A DNA stretch of 31,155 bases from a virus, in the IMG/VR virus record IMGVR_UViG_3300017742_000061, positions 1-31,155 of that record. The stretch is one strand, 5' to 3'. Of this stretch, positions 6,013 to 15,516 are shown piece by piece. The translations under genes and the position numbers were made by a program. The notes beneath the pieces were generated by a model, which was given only the letters and a program-made list of their open reading frames with translations, did not search any database and was not told where the DNA came from. The first letter of the stretch is position 1. Every line of letters starts with the position of its first letter.

Positions 6013-7449
6013 TTATACTGCAAGTTTATAACTACCATAACTACTAACAAGATGTATATCATTTCCTAAGTGACCACCAGCAGAAGTACCATTTGATGCA
6101 ATGAAATGTGTATAGTAAGTTGTCTGACCAGATTTACTTGCTCTAATTGTAAATATCAATCCTGAAGCACTGACAATTGCGGTACTATTACCTGGATTTG
6201 AACTAGATACTGCTTTCCACATAAACTGCCTAAAATTAGCTGTTCCACTCATATTACCTGCTGATGAAGAACCTGAATACAAATTATAGAATGTACCTGC
6301 AGTATAGTTTGTGGAATATTGTCTATTGGCAGGATGTTCCGAATCTGTACCACCGTTAAAAATGGATTGTGATTGAACGGTATATTTAATAGAGAATGTC
6401 CATGTATCATCAACTACATTATTATTACCAAATTCAGTAGGAACAATTTTGATATAATATGGATTTTGACCAAATGTATTTGACATTGCTGCTGAGGTAC
6501 CTCCAGAATACCCATAGTAAATAAATCCTGGTGCAGATGTCTTAATAAATCCTACATAGAACTGTGCAAAAGCTTCACCAAAACTAAAATTAAAGTTCTG
6601 ACTTTGCACTGTCTTCCACTCATAAGCGAGATTCTGTAAACTAGAAGCGGCTAAAGGATTTGCAGGATAATAAGGATTACCTGGAGCAAATGCTGAATTA
6701 GGATTTTGTGCCATATGTGGTGATGCCGCACCCCACCATTCATTCGCAGACATACCGACATCTGTGTTTACTTTGGCAAGAAATGGTGCTTGACCCACAT
6801 CTGATGTTGATTCGATATTTGCAGTTGATGAACTTCCACCACCAAATACATCATAAATCACAGGAGTTTGTGATGAAACAGGTGTTCTTGCTTGATATGT
6901 AAAAGGAACTTGATATGTAAAAGGTGTCCTTGCATTGTAAGTAAATGGTTGTTGTGCATTACTTGGTGATTGAGCATTCGCAGGATATCTTGCCTGATAT
7001 GTAAATGGGTTTTGTGCTGATACAGGATTTCTGTACCCAGCAGGATATCTAGCATTGTAAGTAGACGGTTGCCTTGCATTCGCAATATATGGTTGTCTTG
7101 CATTTGCCGTATATGTAAATGGATATGGTTGCTGAGCATTCGCAATAATTGGTTGTCTTGCATTTGCTATATACGGATATGGTTGTTGAGCATTTGCAAT
7201 ATAAGGATTTCTAGCATTCGCAATATACGGATATGGTTGTTGAGCATTTGCAATATAAGGTTGCTGTGCGTTTGTTGGATTCCTATATGTGAATGGAGTC
7301 CTGTTTTGATATGTAAAAGGTGTTTGTGCGTTCGCTATATATGGTTGCTGAGCATTAGCAATATAAGGTTGCTGTGCGTTAGCGGGTTGCCTATCATTAA
7401 ACGGTTGTTGAAAAGTCCCACCAGTATTTACATAAATTTCTTCTGACAT
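6013..7449 (-). CDS. Proline-register repeat protein 1 (478 aa)
   Basis: The N-terminus EEIYVNTGGTFQQP is a short phage-tail module that recurs at the C-terminus of the neighbouring gene. Residues 14-200 are a repeat array of QQPYIANA, QTPFTYQN, QQPYPYIANA and similar units. All 28 prolines from position 16 to 196 lie on even residue numbers. After a GGGSSS hinge (about 203-208) comes a globular region of about 270 residues, rich in aromatic residues, Gly, Ser and Asn, with no motif I recognise. It could be a fibre with a repeat shaft and a C-terminal head, which would make the globular part the candidate host-contact domain. Its start is three bases from the upstream stop, within GTATAAATTATG, and no clear Shine-Dalgarno is seen. 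Confidence 0.78.
   Translation of the reverse strand: MSEEIYVNTGGTFQQPFNDRQPANAQQPYIANAQQPYIANAQTPFTYQNRTPFTYRNPTNAQQPYIANAQQPYPYIANARNPYIANAQQPYPYIANARQPIIANAQQPYPFTYTANARQPYIANARQPSTYNARYPAGYRNPVSAQNPFTYQARYPANAQSPSNAQQPFTYNARTPFTYQVPFTYQARTPVSSQTPVIYDVFGGGSSSTANIESTSDVGQAPFLAKVNTDVGMSANEWWGAASPHMAQNPNSAFAPGNPYYPANPLAASSLQNLAYEWKTVQSQNFNFSFGEAFAQFYVGFIKTSAPGFIYYGYSGGTSAAMSNTFGQNPYYIKIVPTEFGNNNVVDDTWTFSIKYTVQSQSIFNGGTDSEHPANRQYSTNYTAGTFYNLYSGSSSAGNMSGTANFRQFMWKAVSSSNPGNSTAIVSASGLIFTIRASKSGQTTYYTHFIASNGTSAGGHLGNDIHLVSSYGSYKLAV
6850..7410 (-). repeat. P-F-T-Y / P-Y-I-A coding repeat array, copy 1
   Basis: Imperfect tandem units encode residues 14-200 of the 478-aa protein. Spacings between proline codons are 6, 18, 24 or 30 bases. 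The units are the same types as in the array at 5452-5970, in a different order, so the two arrays are related by duplication or recombination. Confidence 0.9.
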
Positions 7450-7452
7450 AAT

Positions 7453-8553
7453 TTATACTACAAACCATATGTGACCTGATGATGTACTGCCTGTTCCTGA
7501 AGGTGCAGAACTTGTAATTGTCTTATCCATCACGACATTATCACTAACGATTTTTATTCCCTCTGATGTGTTAACACTGATATTTATATCACCATCTAAA
7601 GGGTCGGAAGTACCTGCAGCGAAAGTTTTAGATAAACCGTCTTGTGCATTAATGATTGCATTTACTCTTGTATCTGTAAAGTATTTCTGATTATTACCTT
7701 CTGATACTGAGTCTGTTGTGTTTGTTGGATTGACAGGTTCCCAATAATTATTGGTAGCATCCCATGCCAAAACTTGACCACCAGATGGTGCAGATGTATA
7801 ATTAATATCTGATAGAGTAGAAGCAGAATGTGTAGTTATACTTGTGACTGTTCCTGCACTACCTGAAACATTTCCTGTGACATTACCTGTTAGGTTTCCA
7901 GTGACATTTCCTGTGACATCACCAGTTAAATCACCAATAACATTTCCTGTTAGAGTTTTACCACTTGCAAGTGATATATTATCTTCTGCATAAGTCTTAC
8001 CTGCAAGTTGAATATTGAATCCACTTTGTAGAGTAGTTGTAGGAGATGAATTATCTCCTTGAAGTATAATACCATTTGTATTTGTATTATAGATAGTGTT
8101 CTGTAATGTTTCTGTAAAGAATGAAAGTATTGCAGAAGATGTTGCAGTTCCTTCGAAAGAACCTGTATAAGCAAAGATTTGTATTAAATCACCTGCACTT
8201 GCCGGAGACACTAACTGTATGCTATAATAGAAAGCACCTGCAAGACCGGCAACTTGCCAATCTTGTGCTTCTTCTAACAATGCACCATTCTTAAATACTT
8301 GAACTCTATTTCCTTTATATTTAAGAATATTTCCTTGTCCATCAGCACCTGTAAATGTCTGTTGATTTGCAGTTGCGGTATATCTATATCTTCCAAAATA
8401 GAATGCTTTATCTTCAACTGCGTTAACAGCATCGACTAGATTATCTCCTAATGCAGGTCTTAGTCCTTGAACTTCACCAACATCAACTGCAAGTTCATTA
8501 TACTTCTGCCTGAATTCTTCTATAGTGCTGTAATTATCTACTGTTTTAGCCAT
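7453..8553 (-). CDS. Tail-fibre-like protein with G-[DN]-[VL]-T repeats (366 aa)
   Basis: Residues 1-130 start MAKTVDNYSTIEEFRQKYNE and include VQVFKNGALLEEAQDWQV, an N-terminal module common to marine phage fibres. A four-residue repeat follows in the middle (about residues 200-230: TGNVIGDLTGDVTGNVTG and onwards), typical of fibre shafts that wind into a beta-helix. It then has SGGQVLAWDATNNYWEPV, the shared motif SEGNNQKYFTDTRVNA, and a short C-terminal stretch ending SGHIWFVV. AGGAAA lies upstream of the ATG at 8553, and the start overlaps the stop of the coiled-coil gene by eight bases. Fibre assignment is strong in type; receptor specificity is unknown. Confidence 0.8.
   Translation of the reverse strand: MAKTVDNYSTIEEFRQKYNELAVDVGEVQGLRPALGDNLVDAVNAVEDKAFYFGRYRYTATANQQTFTGADGQGNILKYKGNRVQVFKNGALLEEAQDWQVAGLAGAFYYSIQLVSPASAGDLIQIFAYTGSFEGTATSSAILSFFTETLQNTIYNTNTNGIILQGDNSSPTTTLQSGFNIQLAGKTYAEDNISLASGKTLTGNVIGDLTGDVTGNVTGNLTGNVTGNVSGSAGTVTSITTHSASTLSDINYTSAPSGGQVLAWDATNNYWEPVNPTNTTDSVSEGNNQKYFTDTRVNAIINAQDGLSKTFAAGTSDPLDGDINISVNTSEGIKIVSDNVVMDKTITSSAPSGTGSTSSGHIWFVV
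7861..7957 (-). repeat. 12-base coding repeat (G-[DN]-[VL]-T)
   Basis: About seven consecutive copies of a 12-base unit encode TGNV, TGDV, TGNL and variants within the 366-aa fibre protein. Repeats of this kind are usual in fibre shafts and can change copy number by slippage without breaking the frame. Confidence 0.85.
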
Positions 8554-8758
8554 TTAACTTTCCTAGTATATCTTGAAGTATCGTTTTAATTTCAATCACT
8601 TCAGTCTTTAAATTATTTATCTCATCTGTCTGAGCTTTAAACTTTAATTTTCTTTGTTTAGCAAGTCTCCACTGTTCAATGTCTGTATTTACAATTGCAG
8701 ATGACTCTTCATCTCTTACGAGATTAGAATGACCTTCAACTTGTGCATACTCTTTCAT
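8546..8758 (-). CDS. Small coiled-coil protein (70 aa)
   Basis: I chose the ATG at 8758, giving MKEYAQVEGHSNLVRD. That N-terminus resembles small conserved proteins found beside baseplate and fibre genes in T4-like cyanophages, and this ATG lies one base after the stop of the giant gene. An in-frame ATG at 8776 would add six residues and overlap that gene. Residues about 25-68 (QWRLAKQRKLKF, then LKTEVIEIKTILQDILGKL) form a likely coiled coil. Its stop overlaps the start of the fibre gene at 8553 by eight bases. The role is unknown; a virion component or fibre-assembly helper are possibilities. Confidence 0.75.
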   Translation of the reverse strand: MKEYAQVEGHSNLVRDEESSAIVNTDIEQWRLAKQRKLKFKAQTDEINNLKTEVIEIKTILQDILGKLNG

Positions 8759-8759
8759 A

Positions 8760-11700
8760 TTATGTTGCCAATGCAATACATCTTAATGCCGCTACTAAAG
8801 GTATTTCACATGTATTGGTTCCTTGCCCTACTACTTTAATTGAGAATGATGAGAACTCTGAAAGTCCTTCTGCAGTATAATCATATTCTTTAAAGTTTCT
8901 TGCATCTGATTCAAGTGTTGAATCTGGAGAACCGTCTGTATTGAAATATTCCCAACCCAAGTCATCCCAAGGTTGTGAGTCATCGTTCTTCAGAACTTTA
9001 TACATGAACTTGATGTCTGTTGTTGCAGGTTTAAATAAATCTGCTGTGACTCTCAATGCAGTTGCAGGAGTCTTCAAGTTAACTTTTCTTGTACAATATA
9101 CCATTGCATTGTTATCACCCTCAGGTTCAGTAGATGCAACATAAACTGTTCCTTCTGGTAATGATTCTGTTGTTCCATCAACCTTTTTACTAGTTGCACT
9201 GTCAATATTATTCAGTCTATTCATAATACCAATAGCACCTAAAGTTCCTACATCGATTATAGGAGACAAGTTGGAATTGAATGATTGTAATTGCAACTGA
9301 CATGTAAATGATTTTGAACCACCATTGTAAGCAGATTCATTCACTGTGGATGAAATTACATGAGGACTGTCAAAATGCACATTGTCATTTAGTGTGACAA
9401 ATTCTGTGACTGTTTTCTTAACATGATTACTTCCATTTGCAAATCCTTCTGGTGATTGCATTGGAGACATGTAAACACTTGAATATATTCTTGTGTTTTT
9501 AAACTGTAAACTAGGTATCATTGTATGTAATGTATCAAAATAATAATTTCTTGTTGACATTACATTTGTACCACCACTCACTGTATTTGAAGGTGCAGTA
9601 TAATTATCTTTGAAGTCATATGCAGATACATCTGGTGTCACACAGAAGGAATCAATACCAATCTCTTTTATTGTATTAAATGTAGTATTAATTGCATCTA
9701 CTGGTATACCACCGATTGTTTCTCCTACTGTATCAACATTAACAGTTATTGTAGCACCATTTCCACCCTCTTGGAAACTGACATCTTCACCCACTATATA
9801 ACCTTGACCTGGATTTATAATTTTACAACTAGTTAAAGCACCACTTGAAGATGAAATCACTTCGACTACCATTCCTGTTCCGTTACCAGTTGTAGCAGAT
9901 TGTGTTCCAGTTGTTGTCGCACTGTTGTTTAAAGTTCCACTTGATATAGTTTCTGAACTAATAGTTAAAGCAGAACCTTGTTTATCTCCAGTTGCACCTG
10001 AAATTACTACACTTGATGCAGTTGTATACATTCCATGAGAATAGTTATATACTTTAACAAAGTTTTTACCTGATAATGCTTCAATAGGATTATTCTGCAA
10101 TGTATGAGAAGGTAATGCACTATTGTTAAATCTTAAATCAGGTGTTTTTGTTGTATCGAATGAACATATCTTCATGTTGAACTTCATATCATCTGTTTGT
10201 TCTGCAGTCCATGTAGATGCATTTTGTGATAAGAATAATGAACCTGCATAAGGTTGTCCTGATATTGTTTCACCAGAAACGATATCTGGTTCACCCATTC
10301 TTGAAATAAACACTTCGTAATCATTTGAATTAGATAGAACAACGAAACACATTTCTGCACCCTCTTCTATATAAACTGGTGATTCGAATGTAAATGTTGT
10401 TGCAACTGAACCGTCTACAGAAGTGGTAACATCTGATGGATTCTTAGTTACCACTGAGAATGGTAATATTACTTGTCCTGGGTATCCGTTTACCATGTTT
10501 CTGATTTCTACTGATACAGGTAAGTTTTCTGACTTAGATGCAAAGAAAATATCAATTGATGATAAGAACATTCCACCTTGTGGTTCACACATAAATGATT
10601 GTGCTAATGGGTCTTTCCAACCACCTCTTCCACCACCATCTAATCTGGTTATGAATCTTCTATCTGCAATATCCAATCTTTGTGTTGGGAATCTCTCTAA
10701 CTGTGGAGGACTAATTGGTGCCGGCACAGGCAAGACTGGTTCTGGTATTGGTGGAACTATTGGAGCACTTGGGGGTACAACTATAATTGGTTCTGCAACG
10801 GTTACAACAGGTTCAATTGTATCTACTGGTATTTCTGGTGCTTGTGAATCCCATTCAGTAGCATTTATGTTTTCACCTCTTCTTGTAAACTGTCTCTCAC
10901 CTCTTGTTCTTTCTGTAATAACTCGACCATTTCTTGTAGAAACAATTTCTGTTTGTGAAGATTGTAATAATCCTTGTGCTTGATATATAACACTAGCAGA
11001 AGATGCTGGGTTAGATAAATTAAAAGCAGATGATGTAATCATCATCTCTCTCATACCACTAGGGAATCTTTGTGACTCTGAATTAGGTAAATCAAAGTAT
11101 GCACGACATCTTCCGTTTCCGTCTGTTTTAAGACCTGAAGTAGATGTTGTACCACCATCTTGTGAATAGTTTGCATTAAGTGGTCTTACATATTTGTTTA
11201 CATCGATATTATCAAAATATATAAAGTGATTTGATTTTGGTTTTAAATTGGTTGCATCGATTTCAATAGTTCTGGCACGCATGAATGGTATCATTGATAC
11301 TGATACGATTCTATCGTTTCTTGTTTCTGCAAAGTCTTCAACAACACTTGTTGTCACACCTGTTCTTGTTTGTGTTTCAGGTGTTTCTGTAATTTCTCTT
11401 GTGACTTGTAGACCTGCAACCCATTCACCACCTTGTGCTGGGTCTCCTGACCAAGAACCATTTGATGTTGCTTGAACTTCAGAACTTACTGCAGATGGTT
11501 CACCTGCCCATGTGGTTTGCCAGTTGTTCCAAACTGTACCAAGTGCATTATCACTTCCTGCCATAACAGCATCAAAGTTTCCTTCTCTGTTTACTCTGAC
11601 TTCTGGTAATCTATCTGTATCTTGCCATATATCAGTACCAGGTGTTAATTTAAGTTGACCATCGAATGCAAAGACATGATATGGGTTAACATTCAATTGT

Positions 11701-14700
11701 CTTGATGCTTTATCTTGGTTTACATATGACAATTCTGAGAATGGTAATGTAATTAAATCACCAGTCTTAGTATAGTTTGCTGATGCAGAAGTATCTAAAT
11801 CTAAATCAAAGAATTGTGAATATGACTTAGGTCTCATTGCACCTAATTTAACATCTATAGATACATTATAGTCTGGATGTGATACATCACCAACTCTATG
11901 ACCTCTGAAGTTATCTACTAAGAAACCTGATTTGAATCTATCGAATCCGTCTGCATCTAAAATTTGTTTTGTTTGTGTGTCTTTTTCTAATAAAGATAAT
12001 GCAGTAATTCTTTCTAAGTTTGTGACCCTATTGTTAATCTTACCAATATCTTTCATGGTATATCGTCTATGGTCATATGACCTTACTCTGATATCTTTTA
12101 GATTATTTGTATAGGGTGGTATTCTCAACTCAAACATTTCGATTGCTTCATCGATTCCTTTAGGTTTGGTTGGTGTCAATGAAGGAATACCTGTTGATAC
12201 CATCATCTGACCTGTTTTGTGCATAAACACTTTGTCTATTCTTCCAACATAGAAGTCAATAGCACCAGTCATATTTGAACCATTAACAGGTGTATCTGGT
12301 GTTGATGCATTCATAACAGAAATATTACTTCTTGTTGTTGCAAAAGAACGACCAGTTTCATAACCGAATGGTGCATATCTGGCACCAGAAGTTGTGTTAG
12401 ATAAGTCTAATGGACTTACAACATTGTGTTGAGATGTATTTGCAAAAGTTGATTGTGCAAATATCTGTCCCACACTTGGTCTAAAGTCAACACAATCCGA
12501 TAGTTCGAATGTTCCGTCTGGTTCTAAACCACCTAAGTCGACTCTACTTGGAGAGTAAACAGGTATATCTTTATAGTCAATGTTAGTGTATGAATTTACA
12601 TCATAGAAATCACCAGCATTTGATGCTGTAAAGTAATCGAATACTATTAAAATAGGTCCTTGTGGTTTAGGTTCACCTGATTTAAGTGTAATTTTTGCTA
12701 AGTCATAGAAACCATCTCTCTGACCATCGTCAAAGAAGTATCTGTTTTTAATCTCTGGAGAACCTGCAACGATATTTGATAAAGTTGCGGTTGCAAGTGA
12801 AGAAGAACCAACAATTACTTCAGTATCGGTAAATCTTTCTGGTGTTGTATAATAGAAATAGTTTGTATTTCCATTACCATTTAGTGTGACCATTACTGCT
12901 CTTGCATCAGATGTTTGACCAACGATTGTTTCGTGTTCTGCAAATGTTCCTGATGTGACTGTAAATGTTGCACTTGGTGTCACAGGAGTACCATCAACTC
13001 CTTCATAGATACCTCTTATCTTAAATGCATCTGATACACCAAGAGATATGTCTTTGTTTGTGTATTGAGTTCCATAGAAAGTTGTGGAACTTGTAGAAAC
13101 TTTTAAACATCTATTTTTATTTAATGTTTTGTCTCTGTTAACAGGTGTGTTGATATCAACTGTATATGTGACCTTTAAAACTGCATTGTCATCATCAGCA
13201 TGAAAACCTGAAATTGTTAATGTGTTTGAACCTGGTGTCACTGTGTAGTCTTCGATATTAAGTAGACTACCTGCTGACTTAGCATTACCACCAGTATTAG
13301 TTCCTCTTTCGATAACTGAAATTGTTAAGTCATCTGTATTAGGAGTATTTGAATCAAAAGATTCACTTGAAGATACACTAAGTTGGAAAGAGTTTGATGC
13401 AACTGTCACAACCTTTTGTCTTCTTACTTTAACTTGGTCTGGTCTATGTGCTTCAACCCAATCTCTCGGCCAACTGAATATTGATGCAGTCTGGTCTTGG
13501 TTAACAATATTAACTCGTCTTCTTGTGACATTTCCTTGGAAGTTTCCTGTTGCACCAGGACTAACTAATGTTGCAGTCTGATTATCTGCAACTGAAGCAA
13601 TAACTAATTCTTGTCCTGAACCTGCAGGATTATAGATAACATCTCCTTCTTTTAATTCTCTAGTGAAGGCAGTTCCAAATCCTGTTAATGCTGTTGATGA
13701 ATTTGTTATTTGAACTGTACCTGTTAAAACAAAACTACCGTTTGTTATTACATTGGCAGTGAATATTTCTCTTCCATTAGCACCAGGAACTTGTGATATA
13801 GAACGAACTCTATCTATGTTATATTTTCTTACTGTTGTAATTCCACCCTTTGTTGTTGCTGTACTTCCTTCTGAGATTGCACTACTTGATACTTTAAAAT
13901 CTCCTACTACATCATGCAACATAATAGAGTTATCTGAACTACTTATCGATGCGAGTATTCCTGTTGCACCTGAAACTGAATCGGTAATTCTATCACCAAC
14001 TCCAAACTCAGAACCATTTAAACTACCAAATGTGACTTTAGTGAACATCTTAATGTCGAACATTGATAAGTCCCACTTAGAAGTTGCAGTATATACATTA
14101 CTTGAATCTGTTCCTTCATTTAGTGTGATATCTCTAACTCTTGCAAATCCAATTGATATTTCACTGTTTTCTGCACCATTACTTGCAACCACTGAAGGCC
14201 ACAATTTACATGTATTAAATGGGTCTTGTGAATCTGTTCCTGATTCATTACCAAATTCTGGTAATGAATGTGCTTTTGTGACTCTTAAAATATTACCTAA
14301 TCTTATAGGTGTATTTGTTGATGCTAAAGTAGAAGTAGTTCTTGCTTTATCTACAGGTATAATAGAACTTCCTATTTTCTCTACTTCATAACCCTTAACA
14401 TATGCTTTACCAGGAGATATCTGCATAACAAATTTATCTTCTTTACCACCATTTTGTGCAGTATAGAAACCTCTGTTTGTAGTATCATCTAAATGTTCTC
14501 TCATTGATTGAGTGAACTGTCTTACAACGAAATCACCAGATGCATCGAATGTTCTTCGTGCCATTGTGTTTTCAATTTCATTGTACATAGGTCTATTGAC
14601 ATGTAGTTCAATAATACCTTGATTAACTCTTGTTAACTCAATGAAGTTTGTATCGTCTGGAGTTACCAGTGATTGTTTCTTTAATACTAAATCTATTTTA

Positions 14701-15473
14701 AATCTATCTGCACCAGAAGCGTTTTCGTTTGATGTTCCTGTTGCATTGTCAAGTAATGCACCGTCTTCTGCAGAACCTACAAAACTTTCTGTAATAGAAA
14801 GACCTACTTTATAACTTGGTCTACCTGAATACTTTTCAAGTATGAGTTCTTGTTTGTCAACTTTAAGGAAATATCCTCTACTGAAGACAACACCTTCTGA
14901 AATGTTTGCTATCGAAGCACGACCATTTGGTGTTTGGTCTGATACTTCAACTTGAAAGTCATTGTTGTTTGAACTGACATCAGAAGTATTACCTGCAGAG
15001 TCTAAAGTGACAAGTTGCAGTTCTTCATTTGCTGTAAAGGCAAAATCGTTTGATGTATTTGTTCCTTGTTGTAGATAGTAAACAAAAAGTGTTGCTTTGT
15101 CATCTGTTGTTTCAGCAGATGAGGTAATAATTTTTGCAACAACACCTGAAGTTTTACCTTGTACATGTAAACCATGTGATGCAGTTCTATATGTTTCGAT
15201 ATTTGCATCACCATTTGCATTTGGATTAGCAGACTTTATTTTAACATAATATAAGTCCATGTCAATATCACACTGAGAACCAGATACTATTGACCCCTCT
15301 TTAAAGAAGTGGTCACCAAATCTCTCTATCTGATTCTGTAAGATAGATTGAGACTGAGTTAATTCTCTTGCTTGTAATGGTCTTCCAGCACGATAAAGAA
15401 CTTTTTGAAATTTATTATCTTCTGAATAGTCATCGTAATAGGGTGATATATTTAAATCAGTTTTCTCTGCCAT
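8760..15473 (-). CDS. Giant DUF4815-type virion structural protein (2237 aa)
   Basis: The N-terminus (YYDDYSEDNKFQKVLYRAGR, then LQARELTQSQSILQNQIERF and GDHFFKEGSIV) is the hallmark of the DUF4815 family found in baseplate-peripheral proteins of T4-like marine phages. The first about 1500 residues are beta-rich with several small glycine-rich repeats. Residues about 1550-1595 form a Pro/Val-rich linker (VVPPSAPIVPPIPEPVLPVP). It is followed by a new domain starting GGWKDPLAQSFMCEPQGGMF and continuing LSSIDIFFASK, a segment I associate with other baseplate wedge or fibre proteins. It lies between gp8 and the fibres, the place held by gp9-gp12 in T4, so it may anchor the fibres. The position supports this; the exact T4 counterpart is not established. 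The start has AGGAC upstream. Confidence 0.8.
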   Translation of the reverse strand: MAEKTDLNISPYYDDYSEDNKFQKVLYRAGRPLQARELTQSQSILQNQIERFGDHFFKEGSIVSGSQCDIDMDLYYVKIKSANPNANGDANIETYRTASHGLHVQGKTSGVVAKIITSSAETTDDKATLFVYYLQQGTNTSNDFAFTANEELQLVTLDSAGNTSDVSSNNNDFQVEVSDQTPNGRASIANISEGVVFSRGYFLKVDKQELILEKYSGRPSYKVGLSITESFVGSAEDGALLDNATGTSNENASGADRFKIDLVLKKQSLVTPDDTNFIELTRVNQGIIELHVNRPMYNEIENTMARRTFDASGDFVVRQFTQSMREHLDDTTNRGFYTAQNGGKEDKFVMQISPGKAYVKGYEVEKIGSSIIPVDKARTTSTLASTNTPIRLGNILRVTKAHSLPEFGNESGTDSQDPFNTCKLWPSVVASNGAENSEISIGFARVRDITLNEGTDSSNVYTATSKWDLSMFDIKMFTKVTFGSLNGSEFGVGDRITDSVSGATGILASISSSDNSIMLHDVVGDFKVSSSAISEGSTATTKGGITTVRKYNIDRVRSISQVPGANGREIFTANVITNGSFVLTGTVQITNSSTALTGFGTAFTRELKEGDVIYNPAGSGQELVIASVADNQTATLVSPGATGNFQGNVTRRRVNIVNQDQTASIFSWPRDWVEAHRPDQVKVRRQKVVTVASNSFQLSVSSSESFDSNTPNTDDLTISVIERGTNTGGNAKSAGSLLNIEDYTVTPGSNTLTISGFHADDDNAVLKVTYTVDINTPVNRDKTLNKNRCLKVSTSSTTFYGTQYTNKDISLGVSDAFKIRGIYEGVDGTPVTPSATFTVTSGTFAEHETIVGQTSDARAVMVTLNGNGNTNYFYYTTPERFTDTEVIVGSSSLATATLSNIVAGSPEIKNRYFFDDGQRDGFYDLAKITLKSGEPKPQGPILIVFDYFTASNAGDFYDVNSYTNIDYKDIPVYSPSRVDLGGLEPDGTFELSDCVDFRPSVGQIFAQSTFANTSQHNVVSPLDLSNTTSGARYAPFGYETGRSFATTRSNISVMNASTPDTPVNGSNMTGAIDFYVGRIDKVFMHKTGQMMVSTGIPSLTPTKPKGIDEAIEMFELRIPPYTNNLKDIRVRSYDHRRYTMKDIGKINNRVTNLERITALSLLEKDTQTKQILDADGFDRFKSGFLVDNFRGHRVGDVSHPDYNVSIDVKLGAMRPKSYSQFFDLDLDTSASANYTKTGDLITLPFSELSYVNQDKASRQLNVNPYHVFAFDGQLKLTPGTDIWQDTDRLPEVRVNREGNFDAVMAGSDNALGTVWNNWQTTWAGEPSAVSSEVQATSNGSWSGDPAQGGEWVAGLQVTREITETPETQTRTGVTTSVVEDFAETRNDRIVSVSMIPFMRARTIEIDATNLKPKSNHFIYFDNIDVNKYVRPLNANYSQDGGTTSTSGLKTDGNGRCRAYFDLPNSESQRFPSGMREMMITSSAFNLSNPASSASVIYQAQGLLQSSQTEIVSTRNGRVITERTRGERQFTRRGENINATEWDSQAPEIPVDTIEPVVTVAEPIIVVPPSAPIVPPIPEPVLPVPAPISPPQLERFPTQRLDIADRRFITRLDGGGRGGWKDPLAQSFMCEPQGGMFLSSIDIFFASKSENLPVSVEIRNMVNGYPGQVILPFSVVTKNPSDVTTSVDGSVATTFTFESPVYIEEGAEMCFVVLSNSNDYEVFISRMGEPDIVSGETISGQPYAGSLFLSQNASTWTAEQTDDMKFNMKICSFDTTKTPDLRFNNSALPSHTLQNNPIEALSGKNFVKVYNYSHGMYTTASSVVISGATGDKQGSALTISSETISSGTLNNSATTTGTQSATTGNGTGMVVEVISSSSGALTSCKIINPGQGYIVGEDVSFQEGGNGATITVNVDTVGETIGGIPVDAINTTFNTIKEIGIDSFCVTPDVSAYDFKDNYTAPSNTVSGGTNVMSTRNYYFDTLHTMIPSLQFKNTRIYSSVYMSPMQSPEGFANGSNHVKKTVTEFVTLNDNVHFDSPHVISSTVNESAYNGGSKSFTCQLQLQSFNSNLSPIIDVGTLGAIGIMNRLNNIDSATSKKVDGTTESLPEGTVYVASTEPEGDNNAMVYCTRKVNLKTPATALRVTADLFKPATTDIKFMYKVLKNDDSQPWDDLGWEYFNTDGSPDSTLESDARNFKEYDYTAEGLSEFSSFSIKVVGQGTNTCEIPLVAALRCIALAT

Positions 15474-15494
15474 TGTTTGTCCTAAATTTTATAT

Positions 15495-15516
15495 ATGGGA
15501 GTCCTTTGACTCCCAT
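15495..15516 (-). other. Strong hairpin between gp8 and the giant gene
   Basis: A nine-base perfect inverted repeat (ATGGGAGTC / GACTCCCAT) with a four-base loop lies in the 46-base gap. The minus strand has no T run after it (ATATAAAATTT follows), so it is a weak terminator at best. It could instead be an RNA-processing or mRNA-stabilising structure that adjusts expression of the giant gene. Confidence 0.6.

Noticed and set aside
5452-7410. CRISPR-like spaced repeats.
   Set aside because: Units are imperfect, in frame, of varying length, and there are no unique spacers of constant size or cas genes.
5385-7446. Overlapping open frames on both strands across the repeat arrays (for example 5385-5807 minus, 6858-7163 minus, 7069-7446 plus).
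   Set aside because: Repeat units with lengths in multiples of three keep other frames open by default. The products are low-complexity and lack ribosome sites; the frames with strict proline register are the real genes.
13753-14391. Long plus-strand open frame (212 aa) opposite the giant gene, and others such as 10423-10983 and 3846-4346.
   Set aside because: They are antisense shadows with no ribosome sites and skewed composition, while the minus-strand frames there have clear family signatures.
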